A stretch of 64,000 bases of DNA, from assembly GCA_010909165.1 (NCBI GenBank), contig MU008167.1, positions 620,001 to 684,000 of the forward strand. The letters are read 5' to 3'. Origin of the DNA: Anthoceros angustus. Lineage: Eukaryota; Streptophyta; Anthocerotopsida; Anthocerotales; Anthocerotaceae. This document shows, piece after piece, positions 54,003 through 64,000 of this stretch. Position 1 is the first letter of the stretch; each line of letters opens with the position of its first letter. The position numbers and the translations under genes were made by a program. Under the pieces are notes generated by a model that saw only the letters and a list, made by a program, of their open reading frames with translations, was not told the DNA's origin and ran no database searches.

Positions 54003-56940
54003 CTCGTGGAGCTGGAGCCTTTCCAGGAATTCAGCCCGTTTAAGACAATGTCTGATCGGAGGAGGTGAGCGGGAGGAGCTCCTGGGGTGGCAGGTTTCCC
54101 TGGATCATGCACTTCGGTGGTATAGCAGACAACATAAGAGCTCCCGATCTTCTGATTTGCTGTGTCGGAAATCCAAGAAGGGCCCCTGTGTAGACAGCTT
54201 TTACATGCCAGGTGGGGTGAATGAGCAGCTGGCTGCTCTGTCTGTGCAGATGGGTCCTGCATCCAACTGGATCGTACCGGATGATCTTCACAGGCCCTCA
54301 GGCCACGAGAGGGGTATGACTTTTGAATCCGTGAGCAAGCTATGTCAGGAGTTACAGCTCATTGAGGCTGTTGAGACGTTGGGAGCTCTAGTGCAAATGG
54401 GCTACCGGACTTCTCAATCTCTACTTTTTACTGTTTTGAAGAGATGTGTGGTTGAGAGGGATCTGGTTCTTGGGCGCCGTGTGCATGCCCTCACTGTGAA
54501 GAATGGGTTGGGGTCAGATACGTACTTGTGCAACCACATACTGCGGATGTATGCGTCTCATACCAGGTTGCAGGAAGCGATGGATGTGTTTACTGCGGTC
54601 GTCAGTCCAGATGCCTTCATGTGGTCGTCTATAGTCTCCGCGCATGTAAAACATGGCCATGATAAGCAGGCGATACAACTGTATCATCAAATGCGCAGGT
54701 CAAGTGTGAAGCCAGATGGTCATGTGTTTGTAGCAGCCCTTCAGGCTTGTGCAAGGGGAGCAGACTTGTTAACTGGGAAGCAGGTGCATGCTGATGTGCT
54801 GGCCACTGGGGTCGAGCCTGATTTTTTTGTTTGTAGTTGTTTGGTGGACATGTATGCCAAGTGTGGCAGCTTGGCGGAAGCTCAAAGAGTGTTTGATGGA
54901 CTTGGTGAAAAGAATGTGGTGACGTGGACTTCTCTGATATCAGGATATTGCCAGCAGGGCAGGGGTCAGGAAGCCCTTCATCTATACAGTGCCATGCGAG
55001 AAGAAGGCATTGCTGTTCCAAATTCTGCAACGTTTGTCTCCCTTCTGCAAGCATGTGCAAATGTGGGTGCCCCTGCTTTGGAGGAGGGGAAACAAATACA
55101 TGCACAGATTAATGGCCAAGGACTTAAGGTTGACAATGTCATAGGGGGCAGCCTGATAAACATGTATGCAAAGTGTGGCAGCTTGGAAGATGCTCAAAAG
55201 GTGTTTGACGGACTTGAAGAAAAGAGCACTATCACATGCACTGCAATGATAGCAGGATATTTTAAGTGTGGTTGCGTGGAAGATGCTCAGGCCTTGTTTG
55301 ACAGGTTTCCTCAGAAAGACGCTGTGATGTGGAACACGATGATTGCTGGATATTCCCAACAGTGCATGGGACAGGAGGCCCTGTGTCTTTACAGGGTTAT
55401 GCAAGAAGAAGAGATTGTTGTCCCAACTTCTGTCACGTTTGTGTGCCTCTTGCAGGCGTGTGCAGTCGTCGGCTTGTCAGCTTTGGAAACGGGGAAGCAG
55501 CTTCATGCGCAGATTGGAAAGCGAGGACTTCAGACTGACTTGGCTGTGGCTTGCAGCTTGGTAAACATGTATGCGAAATGTGGTAGCGTAGCAGATGCAC
55601 GAAGAGTGTTTGATAGCCTTCCTTTTAAAAATGTGGTGACGTGGAATGCCATGATAGCAGGCTATTCCCAGCAGGGCATGAGCGAGAAAGCCTTCAATGT
55701 TTACAGCACTATGCAAGAAGAAGGCATTTCCACACCTGATGCTGTGACATTTGTGTGCCTCCTACAGGCATGTGCAAGTGAGGGTAACTCATCTTTGGGG
55801 AAAGGGCAGCAGCTACATGCACAGATTCGAGAGAGAGGGTTTCAGGCTGATGTGTTTGTGGCGAATAGTCTGGTTAACATGTATGCAAAGTGTGGCAGCT
55901 TGGAAGATGCTCAACGAGTGTTTGACGGACTTGGTAGAAAAAATGTTGTGTCGTGGACGGCCATGATTGCAGGGTATGCCCAGCAGGGTATGGGGGTGGA
56001 AGCCCTTCGTCTGTACCAGGCTATGCAAGAAGAAGGCATTGTCGCACCTGACCCTGTGACATACGTGTGCCTCTTGCAGGCATGTGCAAATGTGGCAGCT
56101 TTGCATCTGGGAAAGCAGCTTCATGCTCAGATTGAAGAACAATGCCTTCTAGCTGATGTTCTTGTAGCTGTCAGTTTAATAAACATGTATGTCAAGTCCG
56201 GGAGCATGGTGGAGGCACACCAGGTGTTTGAGGCAATGCCTGAAAGAGGTGACATTGCCTGGAACTCGCTGATTGCAGGCTACACTTGTCAAGGAGACAG
56301 CGAAGTGGTCTTTGACTTGTTTCACAGGATGAGAGATGATGGCATATGGCCAGCCAGTAGCACTTTCATTAGTGTGCTTACAGTATGCAGTCATGCAGGT
56401 CTAGTGAACGAGGGGCAACAGTATTTTCAGGATATGAGCAGAGACTATGGCATCACTCCCATGTTGGAGCACTACACATGCATGGTCGATCTCCTGGGTC
56501 GTGCGGGCCAATTGGACGAGGCCCTGGCCTTGGTAAGGACCATGCCTGCCCCGCCTGATGCTGCAGTTTGGCACATTTTATTGGGTGCTTGTCTAAAGTG
56601 GAACAATGTGGAGATGGGACGCCTTTCCTTTGATGAAGCGGTAAGGCTAGACAGACAAGACGCTGCAGCATATGTCTTGATGTCAAACATATACACTAGA
56701 GCTGATATGTGGGAGCAGGCATGGGGAATGCACGCGAAGAGAAAAGAAATTGGAGCATGGAAGCAGCCAGGCCAGAGCTGGTGGACGGACATGGACGGAC
56801 TGGTGCATAGTTTTCTGGTGGGGTTTAGGAAGCATATTTGCGAGGCTGGAGCAGCTTTTTTGCAGAATGAAAACCAGGGTATGGTGAACATCTGGCAGGG
56901 CATGTCTGAAGTTGAAAGTTCATCTCTGTGCTCACAGTGA
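53719..56940 (+). CDS. PLS-class PPR protein with E-type C-terminus, no DYW domain (intronless)
   Basis: Probably an organelle RNA-binding protein, of the class that chooses sites for C-to-U editing or other RNA processing in plastids or mitochondria. The open frame is 1,073 codons without introns. PPR repeats run from about residue 230 to 960, with many GKQxHAQI, LINMYAKCGS[LV]EDA and [NT]VVxW[TN][AS][ML]I[AS]GY motifs in P-L-S order. The C-terminus has E and E+ type sequence (LEHYTCMVDLLGRAGQ, YVLMSNIYTRADMWEQA, WTDMDGLVHSFLVG) and stops before any DYW deaminase, so editing would need a partner supplying that domain. Residues 1-199 look unlike PPR and overlap the duplicated 551 bp. Met200 (54,316), just before the conserved part, is an alternative start. 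No clear transit peptide is visible. Confidence 0.9.
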   Translation: MSSILRYALPAKVDMETAMCATGALELGSGLRLDSRDSRHAASAPCTSSMHRATGRGVAATCLDPGKANLWGSKRCRITSACRSSTCETLANDEASWSWSLSRNSARLRQCLIGGGEREELLGWQVSLDHALRWYSRQHKSSRSSDLLCRKSKKGPCVDSFYMPGGVNEQLAALSVQMGPASNWIVPDDLHRPSGHERGMTFESVSKLCQELQLIEAVETLGALVQMGYRTSQSLLFTVLKRCVVERDLVLGRRVHALTVKNGLGSDTYLCNHILRMYASHTRLQEAMDVFTAVVSPDAFMWSSIVSAHVKHGHDKQAIQLYHQMRRSSVKPDGHVFVAALQACARGADLLTGKQVHADVLATGVEPDFFVCSCLVDMYAKCGSLAEAQRVFDGLGEKNVVTWTSLISGYCQQGRGQEALHLYSAMREEGIAVPNSATFVSLLQACANVGAPALEEGKQIHAQINGQGLKVDNVIGGSLINMYAKCGSLEDAQKVFDGLEEKSTITCTAMIAGYFKCGCVEDAQALFDRFPQKDAVMWNTMIAGYSQQCMGQEALCLYRVMQEEEIVVPTSVTFVCLLQACAVVGLSALETGKQLHAQIGKRGLQTDLAVACSLVNMYAKCGSVADARRVFDSLPFKNVVTWNAMIAGYSQQGMSEKAFNVYSTMQEEGISTPDAVTFVCLLQACASEGNSSLGKGQQLHAQIRERGFQADVFVANSLVNMYAKCGSLEDAQRVFDGLGRKNVVSWTAMIAGYAQQGMGVEALRLYQAMQEEGIVAPDPVTYVCLLQACANVAALHLGKQLHAQIEEQCLLADVLVAVSLINMYVKSGSMVEAHQVFEAMPERGDIAWNSLIAGYTCQGDSEVVFDLFHRMRDDGIWPASSTFISVLTVCSHAGLVNEGQQYFQDMSRDYGITPMLEHYTCMVDLLGRAGQLDEALALVRTMPAPPDAAVWHILLGACLKWNNVEMGRLSFDEAVRLDRQDAAAYVLMSNIYTRADMWEQAWGMHAKRKEIGAWKQPGQSWWTDMDGLVHSFLVGFRKHICEAGAAFLQNENQGMVNIWQGMSEVESSSLCSQ

Positions 56941-57109
56941 GAAACTGGATCCGATGGCGGAAAATGTCCCGGATGAATTATGCTTCTAAGAATCATGGCT
57001 GCCTTTTCCAGTTTAACTTCGTTAATACTGTGTGCGACAGGTACTGTTGTGGCAGCAACGTTGGTGGACAGACAAAGTCAAGCTGTTGTGTAACAGGCGG
57101 CTCACTGAT

Positions 57110-57165
57110 AAAGTTTTATTTTTAAATTGATTTAAATTATGTAATAAATATTTATAATGGGAAAA
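57110..57165 (+). terminator. Candidate polyadenylation region of the PPR gene
   Basis: An AT-rich stretch with TTTTATTTTTAAATTG and AATAAA at about 57,142, some 200 bp after the PPR stop. Position and composition fit a plant poly(A) signal; cleavage cannot be seen from sequence. Confidence 0.35.
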
Positions 57166-57456
57166 GGGTTTCAACATAGCGAAGGCCGGAAGTCCCGGAA
57201 AGTATCCGCTGGTTTGGAGACTGGGACCATCGTACCGGGACTATCGACTATCTTGACTGCCTCACGTTTGTTACATTTCGGGACTTGGTATTAACTATGC
57301 GGTTCCTTAAGAACTTGGGAAAAAACTGAGTGCGGGCCGTGTTTGCGCATGCAAGTACCGCAGGTAGTGGATGTAGCTATTGGGCACCTGCTGCCTAATG
57401 GATTAAGTTTGTTTGGGTGTACGATATTAGGTGAAGTAAAAGTAAATTATTAATTA

Positions 57457-57460
<4 letters not shown>

Positions 57461-57489
<29 letters not shown>
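57461..57489. repeat. (TA)n microsatellite
   Basis: About 14 TA dinucleotides without interruption. Confidence 0.95.
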
Positions 57490-57492
<3 letters not shown>

Positions 57493-57631
57493 AGTATACA
57501 AAAGATATGGTCATAGTTTTTAAGTATATAATTTTTAAAATTTTGGCGCAGGGTCAGTTCTGGCCAGCTTCTTTACACATTAAAAGAAGATGTTAGTCTT
57601 GAATGCCGTAACCGAGTCCTTGCGTGGAGAG

Positions 57632-57985
57632 GAGCTTGTAATTAGCTACATTAGGGGCAGGAGGAGTTTAGTTTCTTCAACTTCAATGGAAAGAGATGGA
57701 GCTTGTAATTAGCTACATTAGGGGCAGGAGGGGTTTAGTTTCTTCAACTTCAATGGAAAGAGAGGGCCTGCGTCTCAATCTTCGAAGCAATTAATGCTTC
57801 ATGAGTGTAAAATCCTTCAACTTCAATGGAAAGAGAGGGCCTGCGTCTCAATCTTCGAAGCAATTAATGCTTCATGAGTGTAAAATTTGGCGTGGCATGC
57901 CATGCCCCGTCCATCACGATTCCTCTCTCATCATGGTATACACTGAACACAACACCTCTCTCATCATGGTATACACTGAACACAA
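57632..57985. repeat. Three successive short tandem duplications
   Basis: Unit 1 begins GAGCTTGTAATTAGC at 57,632 and 57,699 (67 bp). Unit 2 begins CTTCAACTTCAATGG at 57,742 and 57,815 (73 bp). Unit 3 begins CTCTCTCATCATGG at about 57,922 and 57,955 (33 bp). The units overlap or abut but are different sequences. Each is doubled once. Confidence 0.85.
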
Positions 57986-59457
57986 CACCATATAGCGGTC
58001 CATATAGGGCCGTCACTGTCGTATTTTGCCGAGCACGCACTGCACAACCCCAGTATGTGCACCCACACCATAACGAGGTTGTGATGTAAACCATGCTTAA
58101 TTTCAAAACCATGTGAGGGGAGTATGAACCGAGCGCAGGCTGTTTCAAACAAACAAAAGCTAAAGAAAAACAGATTAACTTAAACCAAGCATTCTGGCCG
58201 CCAAGCGTGCTTCGTCCATGGAGTGTCCACTGAAGGTGCAATTTCCTAGGCTTGGTCAATTCTACACCGACGATCTAACTTGGCAGGTTCTGAAGGATTT
58301 GAAGATTACCCTACATTCCGTGGAGTAGAGTAGAAGATTTCATTTCTGGTGAAAGCTTCAAATGTGTTGCAAGTTTCTATCGGAAGGATTCAAAGACTCA
58401 AAATTCACTGCCACCACCAATTTGTGCCGTCCTTGGACACCGTAGTCACATATATCAGGTACCTTCTACAACTTTCAAGTTCTCTGCACTAATTTCCATG
58501 ACTACGTGGGTTTCTTGGCTCGGTGGCCTATGTCCATGTGCTTTCTTTGCCTTAAGTTTAAACCAAATCTTGCTATTTGTTGTCGTGTGTTTCTATGTAG
58601 GTATTGGTGTTCATATGGACCGGAAGATTTCCGAGCTGCTACTACACCCAAAAATGTGTGCATGAAGACCGAATGTATGGCCAATTTTGTTGTGAGGCAA
58701 TTGCTCTTATTCCTTGAAGTTGCTCAAATCTTCTTCATGAAGGAGCGCATGTAGATCGTGCACGTGATCTCTGTCATGGTCCGCAATATGTGGGACACCC
58801 TAAATTGTCTAGAGTTCCTTGGCTCTCGAAAGAGAAAAAGGATTGGGTTAAACATTGTCTTTCTGTGCTGGAGATTATGCCTCGATATTTTAAAGTTAAC
58901 CAGCCTTTGTTGAGTATTTCAATAAGCAATGCGGTGACTCTATAGGTATTATTATTTCGTTGTGCAGAAAGGGTTGCGTGAATGGATGGTGACATAATGT
59001 CGGCTGTGGGTAATGTTTCGCATTTCTTTATGGCAGGCAGACATGTGGTTGAAGAACAGTGCCGGCATCCGCATGGCCTGGTGTGTGTACGCCCAGCAAT
59101 GACGCTTTCTCCATGACCACGTCATGAACACCAGAAATCAAGCGCCTCAGCAGCCTCACGTCCATCCATGGGGGCGGGGGTGAAGAGAGCCGAGGTGGTG
59201 GCGGAAGTTTGGGGAACAACAACACCACATTGATTGTGTGTGTGTGGAGGTACGTGTATTGCCGTTTCCAGGCTGTAACTGGTACGATGCGAGTGTAACC
59301 AGCCGGCCGGAAGAGAAGGCTGCATTCCTTGGGAGTACTACCACCTGGGCTAGCTCCAGCGGAAGTGGAGCTGGAACAGCCCCTCCCCTCGGGACGCATG
59401 GGCCGAGTGGGCGGCCAAAGACAGCCGGAATCTCTTGCCTGAGGCTGTTTTAAAGCT
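57986..59457. other. Intergenic stretch upstream of Fe-SOD
   Basis: No protein-coding frame is recognisable on either strand. The last several hundred bases should hold the promoter and 5' UTR of the superoxide dismutase gene; no core motif is clear enough to report. Confidence 0.4.
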
Positions 59458-60941
59458 ATGGCTGCGTTTGCAACACAAGCTGTGGGCGGCTCGCTGTCTT
59501 TCGGCAGCTGCACAAGTTTTACTGGGTCCACGTCGGTTGCCTTCCCTGTACGTCCCGATTGCGGGTTTTGTCTCTCTTCGGCCAGTTTGGGTTGTGGGTG
59601 GTTCAAGAGAATGCTGCTGACTAGTTGGCTCTCCTGTTGTTGGATCGAAGGGACGCAGGAGCTGCCGAGCAATGCCGGCCTCTCCCACTGCAAGTTTGGT
59701 CTTGCAGCCTCCTCCGTACGAGCTGGTATTTGCACTGCCCGGTAGCCATGGCTGCTGTCGCTGCATGATACCATGATAGCGTGTTCACTGTGGCTGTGGC
59801 TGACATCCTGGCAGGATGCTTTGGAGCCGTTTATGAGCAAAGCCACCCTGGAGTACCACTGGGGGAAGCATCACAAGGCCTATTATGACAACCTGAACAA
59901 CCAGCTACAAGGCACTGATCTGGCTGGCAACACATTGGAGGAGATCATCAAGATTTCATACAACGATGGGAATCCTACCCAGGTTTTCAACAACGCTGGC
60001 CAGGTGCGAGAAGGGAGTGCTCTCAGATGGTACCAGGATGGACTGATGCACTCTCCCCGTGTGTTTGCTGAACGGGGCATGTGATGCAGGCATGGAACCA
60101 TGACTTCTTCTGGCAGTCAATAAGGCCCGGTGGTGGTGGAAAGCCCACAGGAGAAATTCTGGGCCTCATTGAGAGGGACTTTGGATCCTATGACAACTTT
60201 GTCAAGGAGTTCAAGCAATCTGGTGCTACTCAGTTCGGCTCTGGCTGGGCCTGGCTTGTCTGTAAGTGCACCGTTTCGAGTTTCGAGTCTGCGCTCGTGG
60301 ATAATCGTGCTGCTTTCTTCGCTCAAAACGCCTTGACATAAGCACTTTCGTGCGATTGCAGTGAAGGACAACAAGCTTGCGGTGGAGAAAACTCCTAATG
60401 CCGTCACTCCTCTTATATACGGGAGCCTAGTGAGTATCAGTAGCTTTGGCTGGCCTCTTTTCATGCCTGCTTGCTGAATTCAGTCCTGGTTTCGGCTGCC
60501 CTTTCTGAGCATAGTCGTAATTTTTTTTTGCAGCCACTGCTCACGATGGATGTCTGGGAGGTATGATGCTACATGATCCGTTTGTGTTGCAGCCTACTTA
60601 TACCTCTTTGTCTACTGATCTTCTATGTTTCCCTCGTTCATCGTTGGCAGCATGCCTATTACCTTGACTATCAGGTACAGCATCCCCCTCGCACTTGGGT
60701 TGTGAGGTGCAGGACTACGTAGCACTGAGTATATGACTGTTGAGTCAACATTCTTCGCTTGCACACCATTTCTGGCCAAGACTTTTGCTGAAGTGTGTTC
60801 TGAACTTTTTTCCACGTTTTGTCTGGATTTTGGCAGAACCGACGTCCTGATTACATATCCACTTTCGTGGACAAGCTCATATCCTGGGAAGCAGTTAATG
60901 CTCGCCTGGAGGCGGCAAAGGCTGTCCAGACAACTCATTAA
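59458..60941 (+). CDS. FSD: Iron superoxide dismutase, plastid type (multi-exon)
   Basis: Converts superoxide to oxygen and hydrogen peroxide, normally in the plastid. Exon 1 starts at ATG 59,458 and encodes a Ser/Gly/Ala-rich probable transit peptide ([17 protein letters not shown]); its 3' end is uncertain. The next exon ends at 59,725 with LQPPPYEL. Then: 59815-60003, 60090-60261, 60362-60429, 60534-60560, 60651-60674, 60837-60941, all GT-AG and in phase. Iron ligands are visible: His in LEYHWGKHH, His in WNHDFFW, and Asp and His in DVWEHAYY. NNAGQ, the GGGGKP loop, FGSGWAWL and NRRPDYI are Fe-SOD marks. The stop at 60,941 gives a normal C-terminus. Two further open exons (61,015-61,439) may form an alternative tail. 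Confidence 0.92.
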
Positions 60942-61014
60942 TGTACGTGGGAACGCACCAGGGCAGCTAATGAGGTGGCAAGTCTCAGCATTTCCATCAC
61001 TCTTAACTTTGCAG

Positions 61015-61439
61015 GAAGTTTGCCAGGACATATCCCAAGAAAGCAGCAACTGCCATCTCCATCGACCCAGTACTTCCATCGCTGTAAAACCCAGCAACCC
61101 AACTCCATCACCAGTGCGTTTTTCTGTAAGCATAGGGAAGCATTTTGGCTGCCACGTAAGTACCACAACCTAGTTACACATTGTTGACTGTGCCTCCTCG
61201 TATCTTCCTCCGATTGGACAGTAACTATATCATGTGAGACTTGGCCTTCCTGGGAAATCGACAAGCGGCTGCAATTCTATCCTTTTGAGCCTGTGTTGCA
61301 GTCACCAGAAAACTTTGAAAGCACCTCACTTGAACAATCGTCCGGATCTGCTCCGGATTTTACGGCTCTGATGAGACCTTCACTACCGGTAAAACGAGAT
61401 TCTCCAGAGTCATCAAATAATGAATCTTGTCATAGCTAG
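61015..61439 (+). other. Candidate extra 3' exons of the Fe-SOD gene
   Basis: Two segments, 61,015-61,125 (37 codons) and 61,302-61,439 (46 codons with stop), are bounded by AG and GT as expected and are both open in phase 0. They would join to exon 8 if it spliced at GCT|GTCCAG (60,923) instead of reading to the TAA. The encoded tail is Ser/Pro-rich (EVCQDISQESSN; SPENFESTSLEQSSGSAPDF). Otherwise the sequence is 3' UTR with introns. The donor is weak, so this remains a proposal. Confidence 0.35.
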
Positions 61440-61527
61440 AACTAACTTCCTTGAACTGTTGGCGAAAGGTTCTGTGTTTCTTTTTCCTAATACTTGATCA
61501 AACTATGCCAACTCGACAGATGAACTG

Positions 61528-63447
61528 TCAAGCTAGTAACTTGACAAGTTGATCATGAAGGACTCCTCCATTAGAAGCCAAAACTGAGCCACCAAGAAGT
61601 GGTAAAGGCTCACCATCCATCGCTGTTACTCGTCCTCCCGCTTCCTGTGACTGAAGTACTTAGGAGATCGCAATTCACAACAGGTCGGACTAAGATCTGA
61701 CCAGCAAGAAAGTAAGATGCACCCAAACCGATAGGAATTGACCGACATACATACCTCCACGATCAACCTTGCTGCTGCAATATCCCATGGCTGCACGAAC
61801 AATTGGCCACTGGTGTTATGATTAGACTAGGAATTCATGAGGCGAAATCGTAATTTAAAACAACCGTAATCCTAAACCAGACACAATCGTTCCTCATGGA
61901 TTGATATATCATCAGCTATGCAGAGCCGCCCAGAAAGCCATTGCAACTTGAGAATGCACTTGGTAAGCACAGACCTTCAAGCCGTGCTCAAAGAAACAGC
62001 CCAGTCGACCAGCACCAACGTAGCTCATATGCAGAGCCTAACCCCAGGCAATTGTTGTTAGAATCTCAACCTTCTACAGCAAGGTGGAAGGCTCACTCTC
62101 AACTGCTACAGCTCCCTCTACGAGCAGCATAAAATGATAAGATACAACTTTCATGATGTACTTCAACTCACAGCAGTGCCTAAAGCCCGAACAGAGCGAA
62201 CTTTAAGAGCAATCTTTGATATGGCATCCACCATTCGCAACCGAAGTTCTGGCTGCAAACATAGACCAGCATTCTTAGCTGATGAAACCACGAATTTTCT
62301 CATGCGTGGAGCTACGTTTCAAAGCCCAAAAACACCTTAGAGGGGAACCCCAGTGATACAATAGCATCTTCCAGCGGTGTTTCTTGAGTCAATACCGATA
62401 TAGGTTTTCCATTGAGGTATGCACCTGTACACGGTCGGCCAGCCTCAAAAGATCAACACTTCCCTACCCCATCAAAGTGGATTGCCAAACAAACACAATG
62501 ACCCAGTGCCAAGCGATGTTGAGCTGAAAAGTTGAAGCGGATAGAACGGGGGAAGTCACCATGGCCTCTTCGAGCAACGAACAGTTCATCCTGAAAAGGG
62601 TTGTACACAACTCCTAGCTCAATCTTCCCACGATGCGCCACTCCAATGGACACTACGGACAATGGTACTCCCCCAACCTCTAGACACAAATGGAGGGCCA
62701 CCCACACGAAGGAGCTGGCAAATTAGGAGCAGGAAAAGAGTGTTCATTCCAAGCCAAGCAGCTATCATGAGCACTCACAAAATTCAGAGTTCCATCGATA
62801 GGATCAACAATCCATATCCAGTCCGAGCTATCCGTGGTACCAAGAAGCCTCTCCATCTCGCTGCGTGTAGCAGTCTCTTCCCCCACGCAACAGTGAGTGG
62901 GGAATCGGGCCTGCGACAGTCCATATCTTAGAACTCCTTGCATGGTGATAAACCCTTGCAAGCCAGACTGTACCTGTATCTCAGCTTGTATGACGCGCTC
63001 AATACTGCGGTCCACCTCAGTAACCAAGTCGTATCTCACGTCCTTCACATCAATCTGAGAGCGTAAGGCTCAGGAGTCAGAGTCAGTCAAGTCTGTGTGC
63101 CAAGAAAACAGCTGCTGCCCCCGGATGAGATTTTTCATGGGTGCCCAAGAGTAAGACTAACATGCTGGGCTCGACCGGACTTGGATCGGATTTGCTCTCC
63201 AGCCTGCGCAGCCCGTAACAAGGGATTGGTTAGAATCAGCCTTGCGATGCCTTGCAGCAGGAAGGCGTGTGGAAACGTGTGCATACAATACCTGAAGTGC
63301 TAAGCGGAGGGCAAGATCCTCGATCTCTGCTGCGCCTTGCCTTGAGCTGGCAGCAGCAGCACGGGTCCTGACCAGCTTCCCCCCACAACGTGAAAGGGGC
63401 CAGAAAGGAGATCCCCTTGCTCCCACAATCGCCGTAGCCACAGCCAT
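61528..63447 (-). CDS. Inositol-monophosphatase-family phosphatase, probably plastid-targeted (about 10 exons)
   Basis: Mg-dependent phosphatase of the inositol monophosphatase fold; substrate not settled. Exon 1 (63447-63292) encodes a likely transit peptide (MAVATAIVGARGSPFWPL...). Later exons all join in phase and give in order: AGEQIRSKSGRAQH, YDLVTEVDR, the metal site GEE, motif A WIVDPIDGTLNF (near 62,790), VPLSVVSIGVAHRGKIELG with VVYNPFQDELFVARRG, AYLNGKPISVL, KVRSVRALGTA, SYVGAGRLGCFFEHGLK, motif B PWDIAAARLIVE (near 61,775) and EAGGRVTAMDG. The stop is at 61,528. Total is about 304 residues, normal for the family. It resembles bacterial-type and plant plastid members more than the histidinol-phosphate branch. 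The gene converges on Fe-SOD. An upstream in-frame ATG exists at 63,495. Confidence 0.88.
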
Positions 63448-64000
63448 CTCTGCTCCACCCTGTAACCTGTTACCAGTCACGTCCACCGGCCCCAACGCCA
63501 GAGTCCGTCAAAGATCTACCTACATATGTATCTCCACGTGGGAGGAGCGCAGCTGGGATGCTGAGATTCTGGATAACAGAAGAGGAAGCCAAACTGTCTA
63601 TGTAGATTGCGTATTGTCTGTTGACATACACTTGTGCCCAAAATCTCTCTCGCTGCGTGCCAGACAGCCAGAGCCAACCTGCTGGTGCTGCCCAGTCGGA
63701 CCCAAGATCGAGCCATGGCTCCGGCTGTTGCATCTCTGCAGCTGACGAGGCTGCAAGCCAGCCAGGCTCAGTTCCCTCATCAGGCTGGAGCAGCCTCGCA
63801 AGCGCCTGTGCTTTCCAGACTGAGGGCATGTCGGTGCCTCTCTTTCTCCTCCCCCTGCTCCTCCTCCTCCTCCTTTTCTTCTCTGGCAATCCAAGGCAAG
63901 CCTCGAGGCAGAGTGGTGGCTCAGGCGGAAGCCGATGCCCCCGGTAGCGGCATTGCCAGCATTCTCAGCACCACCCAGAATTCTGGCACGGGAAATAGCA
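63448..64000. other. 5' flank of the inositol-monophosphatase-family gene
   Basis: Holds the promoter and 5' UTR of the minus-strand gene. On the plus strand a short frame from 63,829 (MSVPLFLLPLLLLLLLFF) looks like a signal peptide. It overlaps a (CTC)n-rich stretch and ends at 63,947, so it may be compositional or the first exon of a divergent gene beyond the edge. Confidence 0.3.

Noticed and set aside
59028-59846. 272-codon open frame on the minus strand over the 5' end of Fe-SOD
   Set aside because: It is antisense to the transit-peptide and first catalytic exons of the SOD and has no recognisable domain or splice context.
60612-61166. 184-codon minus-strand frame
   Set aside because: Antisense to the last Fe-SOD exons and introns; no family match recognised.

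Overview
This is nuclear DNA of a land plant. The evidence is a set of intron-rich genes with short GT-AG introns: a TYW3-Kelch-TYW2 fusion, a plastid-type iron superoxide dismutase behind a probable transit peptide, a plastid-style inositol-monophosphatase-family enzyme and a 1,073-codon PLS-class PPR gene without introns. Ty3/gypsy and Ty1/copia retrotransposons fill the middle. The many Lys/Cys/Gly-type PPR repeats would fit a seedless plant (moss, lycophyte or fern), but the sequence alone does not settle the lineage.

Layout. (1) 1-12,000 is a genic block on the minus strand. It holds the first five exons of an unrecognised membrane-anchored protein (788 to 1, running off the edge), a complete ten-exon tRNA wybutosine synthesis gene (5,477-967) and the six-exon eIF2B delta subunit gene (11,946-9,420, with an apparent frameshift in exon 1). 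Between the last two lie retroelement fragments, a ~320 bp fold-back repeat and an integrase remnant. (2) 12,600-46,000 is a retrotransposon island. Its backbone is a tandem Ty3/gypsy array, LTR - internal A - LTR - internal B - LTR. The LTRs are about 4.5 kb each, contain coding-like sequence, and all three carry a CCGGAC-rich minisatellite. The third LTR is split by a deletion-derivative copia element (39,919-43,082) flanked by the 5 bp repeat AAGGA. (3) 46,000-51,400 holds a ~785 bp retroelement fragment in three tandem copies, a decayed copia gag and a minisatellite. (4) 51,435-64,000 is a second genic block: an HD-domain nucleotidase (minus), the PPR gene (plus, with its 5' end duplicated in tandem), Fe-SOD (plus) and the inositol-monophosphatase-family gene (minus). 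The last two are convergent.

The genes are housekeeping or organellar (tRNA-Phe modification, translation initiation, nucleotide clean-up, organelle RNA processing, superoxide removal, phosphate-ester hydrolysis). They show no operon-like functional link. The unusual content is structural: giant coding-like LTRs shared in a tandem array, repeated direct duplications with short shared sequences at their junctions, and a dense indel mosaic in the repeats that may be partly an assembly artefact.
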